Shown here: in pieces, positions 1-4,790 of the stretch
How the letters are laid out: every line of letters starts with the position of its first letter
Position numbering within the stretch: the stretch's first letter is position 1
NCBI GenBank assembly: GCA_013152795.1
Contig: JAADFS010000082.1
Coordinates: 1-7,582 of the forward strand
Length of the DNA: 7,582 nucleotides
Reading direction: 5' to 3'
From: Deferribacteres bacterium
GTDB lineage: Bacteria; Nitrospirota; Thermodesulfovibrionia; UBA6902
The notes under the pieces: generated by a model
The model's input: the letters and a program-made list of their open reading frames with translations, nothing else
Databases searched by the model: none
What the model was told of the DNA's origin: nothing
Translations under genes and position numbers: made by a program

Positions 1-759
1 TCAGAAGTGGACAGGCTGGAGCGGATACTCAAGGATGTCCTCACCTTTTCAAGAGAAGCAAAGTTCGACATGAAATACCAGAATATCAATGAAACAGTAA
101 AGGAGTCCATCCACACCTTTTCCGGTGTATGCAACGAACAGTCGATAAAGATTGTGGAGGAACTTGATGATTCGCTTCCTGAAATACTCATTGACAATGA
201 CCAGGTCAGACAGGCTGTCAATAATCTGCTCTCCAACGCCATTGATGCGATGTCATCAGGGGGCACGCTTACCATCAAGACATATATGGAAGAGATGTAC
301 AGGGTTGATTTTGTAGTGGTGGAGGTTACTGACACGGGGCCGGGCCTGACAAAAGAGGCGATAAACATGATATTCGAGCCGTTTTACACGACAAAGGAGA
401 TCGGCGCAGGAACCGGTCTCGGCCTTTCCATATGCAAAAAAATCATGGATGAGCATAACGGCTTGATACAGGTGGACAGTGAGTTGGGCAAAGGCACGAC
501 CTTCAAGATGTACTTTCCCTACCAGAGCAGGGAGAACGGGGAAAAGATAAACTGCTGGGAATTCAACAAGTGCGGGGTGGAAAAGATGGAAGCGGGGGCG
601 GGCATGAGGTGTCCGTGCTACCCTCATTACGGGCGTATATGCTGGGTTATTGCCGGAACGTTTTGCGGGAAAAAGGTAAGCGGGGCATTTGCGCGGAAGC
701 TGAGAGACTGCAGGAAGTGCCAGTTTTACCAGCACGTGGCCATTAAAAAAGATCTTTAA
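1..759 (+). CDS. Sensor histidine kinase, C-terminal part, with appended two-CW cysteine domain (5' end cut by window)
   Basis: The frame is open from base 1, so the N-terminus (sensor region and most of the HisKA domain) lies outside the window. The first visible residues, S-E-V-D-R-L-E-R-I-L-K-D-V-L, look like the second HisKA helix. A full HATPase_c ATP-binding domain follows: N box N-N-L-L-S-N-A-I-D-A-M (about nt 217-249), G1 box DTGPGL (331-348), F box IFEPFYTTK (370-396) and G2 box GTGLGLSICKK (409-441). The kinase should autophosphorylate a histidine just upstream of the window and pass phosphate to a response regulator. From nt 553 there is a cysteine-rich tail with eight Cys codons (553, 571, 610, 616, 640, 664, 709, 718), including C-W-E and C-W-V. 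This matches what is known as the two-CW domain, of unknown function, possibly metal-binding or redox-sensing. No response regulator follows; the next gene is a tRNA. Confidence 0.9.
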   Translation, partial: SEVDRLERILKDVLTFSREAKFDMKYQNINETVKESIHTFSGVCNEQSIKIVEELDDSLPEILIDNDQVRQAVNNLLSNAIDAMSSGGTLTIKTYMEEMYRVDFVVVEVTDTGPGLTKEAINMIFEPFYTTKEIGAGTGLGLSICKKIMDEHNGLIQVDSELGKGTTFKMYFPYQSRENGEKINCWEFNKCGVEKMEAGAGMRCPCYPHYGRICWVIAGTFCGKKVSGAFARKLRDCRKCQFYQHVAIKKDL

Positions 760-771
760 TTCCCCGAACGG

Positions 772-801
772 TTTACTTTTTTGAACGTTTTAGCATAGAA
801 T
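772..801 (+). promoter_or_regulatory. Probable sigma-70 promoter for the tRNA
   Basis: TTTACT (772-777, 4/6 to the -35 consensus) and TAGAAT (796-801, 5/6 to the -10 consensus) are separated by 18 bp. Transcription would begin near 808, about 14 nt before the mature tRNA, which is a usual leader length. The site sits in the only gap between the kinase stop codon and the tRNA. Confidence 0.45.
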
Positions 802-821
802 GTCATGTTGGTATTTTTGCA

Positions 822-897
822 GGGCCCATAGCTCAGCTGGAAGAGCTACCGGCTCATAACCGGTTGGTCCCAGGTTCGAGTCCTGGTGGGCCCACCA
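822..897 (+). tRNA. tRNA with CAU anticodon, probably tRNA-Ile2 (lysidine type); elongator tRNA-Met is the alternative
   Basis: The cloverleaf is complete at 76 nt with an encoded CCA: acceptor stem GGGCCCA/TGGGCCC (822-828/887-893), D stem GCTC/GAGC, anticodon stem ACCGG/CCGGT (848-852/860-864), anticodon CAT at 855-857 in loop CTCATAA, T stem CCAGG/CCTGG with TTCGAGT loop, discriminator A894 and CCA 895-897. All stems pair perfectly. A CAU anticodon can mean initiator Met, elongator Met or Ile2. The initiator is unlikely because position 1-72 is a G-C pair rather than a mismatch. C4-G69 and C5-G68, known in E. coli as recognition pairs for the lysidine synthetase TilS, are present, which favours Ile2 (reading AUA, a codon used heavily in this window). 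Confidence 0.93.
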
Positions 898-949
898 AAC
901 CAGGGCCTTCTGGCTCAGAGTCAACAGAGTCAATCGTGTCGTTGTATAA

Positions 950-1019
950 ACCTTAATGTTGCATAAACGGCGTGCAGGAGAGCATGCCCGCTGGCGATGT
1001 CTTTATGCCACTGCAAGGT
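950..1019 (+). repeat. MITE-like palindromic repeat, copy 1
   Basis: This 70-bp element has imperfect terminal inverted repeats. The left end ACCTTAATGTTGCATAAA and the reverse complement of the right end (1002-1019) agree at 14 of 18 positions. GCATAAA (961-967) pairs perfectly with TTTATGC (1002-1008). The centre holds a second hairpin, GGCGTGC (969-975) / GCATGCC (982-988), with one G-T pair and loop AGGAGA. It lies between the tRNA and the zinc-ribbon gene, 73 bp before the latter's start. The same sequence recurs at 2825-2891 and, more diverged, around 1851-1945. No target-site duplication is clear. Confidence 0.75.
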
Positions 1020-1082
1020 ATTCGGGCGTGAATTTGAGACGTGAGGGGCATATATTCATGATCCCTGATTTCTATTGCTTCC

Positions 1083-1087
1083 GGAGG
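1083..1087 (+). promoter_or_regulatory. Shine-Dalgarno site that fixes a TTG start
   Basis: GGAGG lies 5 nt before the TTG at 1093. The nearby ATG at 1098 is out of frame and meets a stop two codons later. The upstream in-frame TTG at 1075 has no ribosome site and would place this GGAGG inside the coding region. The start at 1093 is therefore preferred. Confidence 0.8.
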
Positions 1088-1092
1088 CAAAA

Positions 1093-1851
1093 TTGAATGA
1101 ACAACTAAAATTTTTAGTTGAACTGCAGGAAATAGACACTTCCATCCTTGATATCACCGAAAAAATCGAATCCCTTCCGGAAAAATTAAAACACTACAGG
1201 ATACCACTTAAAAAAGCTGAAAGCGCTTTTGAAAAGGCGAAGGCCAGGAGTGAAGCCCTGAACAAAAAGAAAAAAGACAAGGATATTCAACTGGATGAGA
1301 CTCTCGACAAGATTGCCAAACTCAAGGACAGGAGCAGTGAGATCAAGACCAACAAGGAATACGAGGCGCATCTGAGGGAAATTGAAAGTGTTGAGAGGAG
1401 CAGGCGGGGAATCGAAGACGAGATACTTTCCCTGATGGAGGAAATGGAAAAGTTTTCCCTGGAGCTCCGGCAGGAAGAGATGAAACTCAGGGAGGTTGAA
1501 AACGAGTTTAAGCGGCAGGAGCAGGCCCTGGAAGAGGAGAAAAAAAAGCTGTATGCTGAGATTGAAGCCCTTAAGCGTAAAAGGGAGGAATACGCAGCGC
1601 GCATAGATGAAGAATATTACAACCGGTACATGAATCTTCTGAGGAGGGCAGGGGGCCTGGCCGTTGTACGGACAAAAAACGAGGTCTGCCTGGGCTGCAA
1701 TACCAATATACCTCCGCAGTTGTACAATGATATAAGGAAAAACGAAGATATATATACCTGTTATTACTGTAAGCGTTTCCTCTATTACAGGGAAGAAGAG
1801 CCCGCAGCCGCATCCGGCGGAGAAGCCCGGGAAGCCCCTCCGGTGTCTTGA
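1093..1851 (+). CDS. Coiled-coil protein with C-terminal C4 zinc ribbon (DUF164 / CdsZ-like family)
   Basis: The product is 252 aa, starting at TTG 1093 (N-E-Q-L-K-F-L-V-E-L-Q-E-I-D after the initiator). Residues about 10-185 are a long, highly charged Glu/Lys-rich helical coiled coil. A zinc ribbon follows, with C199-L-G-C202 and C223-Y-Y-C226 as the presumed metal ligands. This layout, ribbon pattern and length match the widespread bacterial C4-type zinc-ribbon family (DUF164; CdsZ in chlamydiae). CdsZ has been linked to type III secretion, but the general role is uncertain and no secretion genes are visible here. The second knuckle, C-Y-Y-C-K-R-F-L-Y, departs from the usual C-x-x-C-G-R-I-L-Y. 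After the ribbon comes a short acidic, Ala/Gly/Pro-rich tail. A repeat element lies in its leader and another begins at its stop codon. Confidence 0.88.
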   Translation: MNEQLKFLVELQEIDTSILDITEKIESLPEKLKHYRIPLKKAESAFEKAKARSEALNKKKKDKDIQLDETLDKIAKLKDRSSEIKTNKEYEAHLREIESVERSRRGIEDEILSLMEEMEKFSLELRQEEMKLREVENEFKRQEQALEEEKKKLYAEIEALKRKREEYAARIDEEYYNRYMNLLRRAGGLAVVRTKNEVCLGCNTNIPPQLYNDIRKNEDIYTCYYCKRFLYYREEEPAAASGGEAREAPPVS

Positions 1852-1945
1852 CCTTAACGTTTTAATGTTGCGTAAACCTTAATGTTGCGCATAAACTGGC
1901 AGACTCCTCTGCCCCGCTTGCGATATTTTAATACAAACCATGCCA
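1851..1945 (+). repeat. MITE-like palindromic repeat, copy 2 (diverged, left arm partly duplicated)
   Basis: The core CCTTAATGTTGCGCATAAAC starts at 1877 and matches the left arm of copies 1 and 3 with a 2-nt insertion. A partial extra left arm lies directly before it (1852-1876, containing TAATGTTGCGTAAACC), so this side is tandemly duplicated. The central hairpin is perfect: GGCAGA (1898-1903) / TCTGCC (1908-1913), loop CTCC. The right arm (CGCTTGCGATAT, then AATAC) resembles copy 1 but is degraded. The left edge touches the stop codon of the zinc-ribbon gene and the right edge reaches the start of the RNase HI gene. Confidence 0.6.
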
Positions 1946-2418
1946 TGAGAAAAGAAAGCCGCCAGCCAGGTTTGTTTGAGACCGGAGATGACCGCCCGGA
2001 GTATGCCGTCATGTATTGTGACGGGGCGTGCAGCGGCAATCCGGGCAGGGCCGGTATAGGGGTGGTGATTAACCCCTCTGGACGAAAGACAGGGCATGCG
2101 CCAGGAAACAAACAACAGAGGATATCCGAATATATAGGGATAGCCACAAACAATATAGCCGAATATTCAGCCCTGATAAAGGGGCTGGAGGCGGCAAGAG
2201 CAATGGGAATAAGGAAAATAAAAGTTTTCCTGGATTCCGAGTTGCTCGTTAAGCAGATGAACGGCATTTACAGGGTGCGCAACGAGAGACTGGTACCGCT
2301 GTTTAACCGGGCGAAGGAAAACCTGAAGGCATTTGAGAGTTACAAGATTACCCATATACGCAGGGAAAAAAACAAGGAGGCGGATTCCCTCGCACGGCAG
2401 GCGGTCAGCAGGGGCTGA
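1945..2418 (+). CDS. rnhA: Ribonuclease HI
   Basis: The product is a 157-aa cytoplasmic enzyme that cuts the RNA strand of RNA-DNA hybrids, needed to clear R-loops and primers. The four metal-binding acidic residues are visible: D26 in Y-C-D-G-A-C-S-G-N-P-G, E73 in N-N-I-A-E-Y-S-A-L, D97 in F-L-D-S-E-L-L-V-K-Q-M, and D147 in R-E-K-N-K-E-A-D-S-L-A. It lacks the E. coli basic protrusion and the His-containing loop, so it resembles the shorter Gram-positive and archaeal-like type I enzymes with the R-R-E-K-N-x-E-A-D ending. The frame extends up to an ATG at 1882, but that 21-residue extension is repeat-element sequence. ATG 1945 (M-R-K-E-S-R-Q-P-G) is preferred, although no clear Shine-Dalgarno precedes it. 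The true start could also be closer to the core domain. Confidence 0.93.
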   Translation: MRKESRQPGLFETGDDRPEYAVMYCDGACSGNPGRAGIGVVINPSGRKTGHAPGNKQQRISEYIGIATNNIAEYSALIKGLEAARAMGIRKIKVFLDSELLVKQMNGIYRVRNERLVPLFNRAKENLKAFESYKITHIRREKNKEADSLARQAVSRG

Positions 2419-2441
2419 GACAGAGGGTTGGAATTTTTTGC

Positions 2442-2470
2442 TGGACAGAGCTTGTTTGAACTGTTATAAT
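2442..2470 (+). promoter_or_regulatory. Strong sigma-70 type promoter driving the candidate small RNA
   Basis: TGGACA (2442-2447, 5/6 to consensus) and TATAAT (2465-2470, 6/6) are separated by exactly 17 bp. It lies 24 bp after the rnhA stop. Transcription would start near 2477. No convincing reading frame follows for more than 400 bp. Confidence 0.7.
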
Positions 2471-2476
2471 TATGTT

Positions 2477-2797
2477 ACTTCTCGATCAAAATAATATCCG
2501 CAGGATTCCATTAATACTGATATGGAACTGATAAGAGAGGAGAAGTGCCTTCCATCAGAAAAAAGATGAAGGAAGAGTATATAACTACCTGATAATAAAG
2601 GTTTTTGGTGTAGGAATATTTCATGTAAAGCCGGGGGAATAGGGTTGCAAAAGATCTACGCAACTGAATGCCCCGCAGGAGGAAGATAATCACGGCACTG
2701 ATATTTTTTAATTGCAGCGGCGGCGGTTGAACCCCCTATGAAGTTAGGCACTCAGCTTAACAAGAGAGGCGGTGTATTTAACCCCGCCTTTTTTTTG
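2477..2797 (+). ncRNA. Candidate structured small RNA of unknown family (about 320 nt)
   Basis: The segment runs from a near-consensus promoter to a rho-independent terminator and has no credible gene: the best plus-strand frames are under 20 codons and lack ribosome sites. Several hairpins are visible: TTCCAT/ATGGAA (2506-2511/2522-2527); CCTTC(C)ATC/GATGAAGG (2548-2556/2565-2572, one bulged C, A-rich loop); GTTGC/GCAAC (2644-2648/2660-2664); and GTTAGGC/GCTTAAC (2743-2749/2755-2761, loop ACTCA, one G-T pair). A long-range ATAGGG/CCCTAT pairing (2639-2644 with 2735-2740) is possible. ACTGATA occurs three times (2515, 2527, 2697). I found none of the conserved cores of RNase P RNA, tmRNA or SRP RNA; 6S RNA is not excluded. 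It could also be a long 5' leader with an early terminator, or remains of a dead gene. The boundaries are inferred from promoter and terminator. Confidence 0.5.
2767..2796 (+). terminator. Rho-independent terminator
   Basis: AGGCGG (2767-2772) pairs with CCGCCT (2784-2789) across an 11-nt loop and is followed at once by a run of eight T (2789-2796). It ends the candidate small RNA and separates it from the membrane-protein gene. Confidence 0.85.
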
Positions 2798-2824
2798 TAA
2801 TCCGGTGGTTATATCAGCACCATA

Positions 2825-2891
2825 ACCTTAATGTTGCATAAACGGGCAGGAGAGCCTGCCCGCAGGCGGTATTCCTATACCACTGTAAGGT
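2825..2891 (+). repeat. MITE-like palindromic repeat, copy 3
   Basis: This 67-bp element has the same left arm as copy 1, ACCTTAATGTTGCATAAA, and its right end (2874-2891) is inverted with 12 of 18 matches. The central hairpin is perfect: GGGCAGG (2844-2850) / CCTGCCC (2855-2861), loop AGAG. An alternative pairing, GCCTG (2854-2858) with CAGGC (2863-2867), overlaps it. The element lies just after the terminator and 36 bp before the YqaA-type gene. The stem bases differ from copies 1 and 2 while pairing is kept. Confidence 0.75.
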
Positions 2892-2927
2892 TTATCCTTC
2901 TGTAAATGATGAGAGGCAGGTTGAACG

Positions 2928-3515
2928 ATGCGGTTTATCAAAAAACTTTACGACTGGGTATTGCATTGGGCTGAAACACCCTATGCGGTTCCCGCGCTTT
3001 TTATTCTCGCCTTTACTGAATCGTCCTTTTTCCCTGTTCCGCCTGATGTGCTTCTTATAACCCTTGCCATCTCGATACCCAAAAGGTCCTTCAGGTACGC
3101 GGCGATATGCGCCGTAGGGTCGGTCCTGGGCGGCATCTTGGGCTACAGTATAGGCCTTTACGGTTATGAAACCCTGGGCAGGCCGATTGTGGAGTTTTAC
3201 CACGGCCAGGATATCATGAACGCAATCAAGATACGGTATGACCAGTACGGTTTCCTCGGGATACTTATTGCCGCAATAACGCCGATTCCCTACAAGGTGT
3301 TTACAATTGCCTCGGGCGTATTCGAGTTTGATTTCTGGTCGTTCCTGGTTGCATCGGTGATAGGCAGGAGCACCCGCTTCTTTGTTGTTGCCGGGCTTAT
3401 CTGGAAATTCGGCCCTGCAATCAAGGGTTTTATAGACAGGTATTTTAATCTCCTGAGCTATATTTTTATCATTCTCCTGGCAGGCGGCTTTGTTCTGATA
3501 AAATATGTCTTTTAG
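2928..3515 (+). CDS. YqaA/DedA-type (VTT domain) integral membrane protein
   Basis: The product is a 195-aa inner-membrane protein. Hydrophobic segments lie at about residues 20-52, 58-80, 106-130, 135-160 and 172-193. The family signature is visible as E31-S-S-F-F-P-V-P-P-D40, a re-entrant type segment, and as I-T-P-I-P-Y-K (P119, P121, K123) followed by a small-residue stretch, the pattern of the YqaA branch. Classical DedA proteins have an F-x-P-x-x-R motif at that second site; here Lys replaces Arg, which is usual in YqaA-like members. VTT proteins are associated with lipid scrambling or polyprenyl-phosphate recycling, but the job of this branch is not established. The ATG at 2928 has purine-rich AGG elements upstream (2913-2920). 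It follows repeat copy 3, and a new promoter starts the next gene, so it may be a single-gene unit. Confidence 0.85.
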   Translation: MRFIKKLYDWVLHWAETPYAVPALFILAFTESSFFPVPPDVLLITLAISIPKRSFRYAAICAVGSVLGGILGYSIGLYGYETLGRPIVEFYHGQDIMNAIKIRYDQYGFLGILIAAITPIPYKVFTIASGVFEFDFWSFLVASVIGRSTRFFVVAGLIWKFGPAIKGFIDRYFNLLSYIFIILLAGGFVLIKYVF

Positions 3516-3532
3516 AAGTGAACGGCTAACTA

Positions 3533-3560
3533 TTGACATTTCAAGCATTTTTATTATAAA
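3533..3560 (+). promoter_or_regulatory. Sigma-70 promoter of the murein amidase gene
   Basis: TTGACA (3533-3538, 6/6) and TATAAA (3555-3560, 5/6) are separated by 16 bp. The predicted start of transcription, near 3567, is only about 3 nt before the ATG at 3570, so the message would be leaderless or nearly so. A small AT dyad, TATTAT/ATAATA (3552-3557/3563-3568), overlaps the -10 box. Confidence 0.65.
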
Positions 3561-3569
3561 AAATAATAC

Positions 3570-4790
3570 ATGAGAAAAGCTTTTATACTGCCTCTGCTGC
3601 TGGTGATTCTCGTAAGCTACAGCGAGGCGGCGAAGAAGACCGCGGTCAAGGGTCTTCGGTATTCATCCAATAAAAGCCACACAAGAATTGTAGTCGACCT
3701 GAACGGCCCCATAGAGTATACCCAGAACAGGCTTTCAAATCCGGACCGGATTTTTTTTGACCTGAAGAACTGCTACCTTCCTGAAAAATCCCCGAGGGTC
3801 CTGGCTGTTGAAGACGGTGTCCTGAAAACCGTGCGTATGGCCCAGTTTGACAGGGACAAGGTAAGGGTCGTTTTTGACCTTATGAAAGTTAAAAACTTTT
3901 ATGCATTTGTACTTGAGAAACCGTACAGGCTTGTCATAGATGTTTACGCTAAAAACAATCGCAAACCTTCCCCAAGCAGCCGGAAGAGCCGGAAGGCCCT
4001 GTCACGTAAAGACGCCTATAAGATCAAAACCGTGGTTATCGACCCGGGTCACGGCGGAAAGGACCCGGGTGCGATCGGGGCGAGGGGACTCCGTGAAAAA
4101 GACATAGTACTGTCCGTAGGAAAAAAACTCGGCAGGATACTCAAAAAAAGGCACGGCATGAGAGTGGTATATACAAGGAAGAGGGATGTCTTTGTGCCCC
4201 TTAATGAGAGGACACAGATAGCGAATTCCAGCAGGGCCGACCTGTTTATCTCCATTCATACCAATGCAAGCAAGAAAAGAAGCACGAGAGGCATAGAGAC
4301 ATATTTTCTCAACTGGACGAGCAACAGGGGGGCTATCAGGGTGGCTGCAAGGGAAAACAAAATCTCTGTGAGGAAGATGCGGAAGCTGCAGGATGAGCTG
4401 CAGTTCATCCTGCAGGACCTTGCCAGGAACAACAAGAGACAGGAATCAATGAGACTCGCCCACAGCGTACAGAACGCCATGGTCAACACCCTCAAAAAAG
4501 ATTATCGCCAGATAGAAGACCTCGGCGTGAAGTATGCACTGTTTTATGTGCTTGTGGGCGCGGAAATGCCGTCCATACTTGTCGAGATATCCTTTGTCAG
4601 CAACAGGCTGGAGGAAAAAAGGCTCGCCAGTGACAGCTACAGGACCCGTATAGCAGAGGCAATAGCAAGGGGCATTGATTCATATATCACCCAATCAACG
4701 CTTATCGTGAGTCCCGCCGGAAGGCATGATTGGCGGATTTATTCCGACGGGATAGAGAAATCCGGTGATAACATTCAGCCCCAGGGTTAA
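3570..4790 (+). CDS. amiC: N-acetylmuramoyl-L-alanine amidase, AmiC-like (AMIN plus Amidase_3)
   Basis: The 406-aa exported enzyme cuts the bond between N-acetylmuramic acid and L-alanine in peptidoglycan, typically during daughter-cell separation. Residues 1-20 form a signal peptide (M-R-K, then a hydrophobic core, then S-E-A-A). Residues about 25-125 are an AMIN domain, which in the family targets the enzyme to the septum. A basic Ser/Lys/Arg linker follows. The Amidase_3 domain spans about 153-375, with zinc ligands H161 (D-P-G-H-G-G), E176 (G-L-R-E-K-D) and H230 (S-I-H-T-N-A-S) and catalytic E339 (V-E-I-S-F-V-S-N). The helical insert at about 260-300 corresponds to the regulatory segment that occludes the active site in AmiB/AmiC-type enzymes. 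The signal peptide fixes the start at ATG 3570, though no Shine-Dalgarno is present. A tail of about 30 residues after the catalytic domain overlaps the next gene. Confidence 0.93.
   Translation: MRKAFILPLLLVILVSYSEAAKKTAVKGLRYSSNKSHTRIVVDLNGPIEYTQNRLSNPDRIFFDLKNCYLPEKSPRVLAVEDGVLKTVRMAQFDRDKVRVVFDLMKVKNFYAFVLEKPYRLVIDVYAKNNRKPSPSSRKSRKALSRKDAYKIKTVVIDPGHGGKDPGAIGARGLREKDIVLSVGKKLGRILKKRHGMRVVYTRKRDVFVPLNERTQIANSSRADLFISIHTNASKKRSTRGIETYFLNWTSNRGAIRVAARENKISVRKMRKLQDELQFILQDLARNNKRQESMRLAHSVQNAMVNTLKKDYRQIEDLGVKYALFYVLVGAEMPSILVEISFVSNRLEEKRLASDSYRTRIAEAIARGIDSYITQSTLIVSPAGRHDWRIYSDGIEKSGDNIQPQG

Noticed and set aside
1003..1014. Cobalamin riboswitch box (GCCACTG)
   Set aside because: The match is just part of the right arm of the palindromic repeat; the rest of the aptamer is missing.
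1075..1092. Upstream TTG start for the zinc-ribbon protein
   Set aside because: It would put the good GGAGG ribosome site inside the coding region; TTG 1093 has correct spacing.
2472..2595. Chain of tiny plus-strand frames (19, 15 and 8 codons)
   Set aside because: They lack Shine-Dalgarno sites, the first would start before the predicted transcription start, and none resembles a known leader peptide.
2640..2690. Riboswitch (c-di-GMP, T-box or SAM type) before the YqaA-type gene
   Set aside because: Short stretches such as AGCCGGGGG and AGAGAGG recall parts of such motifs, but the required conserved cores and their order are absent.
2511..2693. 60-aa minus-strand open frame
   Set aside because: It runs antisense through the promoter-driven hairpin region, has no ribosome site or family resemblance, and its composition looks like chance AT-rich sequence.
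2419..2830. RNase P RNA, tmRNA or SRP RNA gene
   Set aside because: The length suits RNase P RNA or tmRNA, but I see neither GAGGAAAGTCC nor the ACAGAA...GGCTTA region of RNase P RNA on either strand, no tRNA-like tmRNA ends, and no SRP tetraloop core.
950..2891. CRISPR array
   Set aside because: Copies are about 0.9 kb apart, diverged and palindromic, with genes between them, not regular repeats and spacers.
2892..3548. 218-aa minus-strand open frame opposite the YqaA-type gene
   Set aside because: The plus-strand frame encodes a clear membrane-protein family. The antisense product is a polar mix with no recognisable domain, so it is a shadow.
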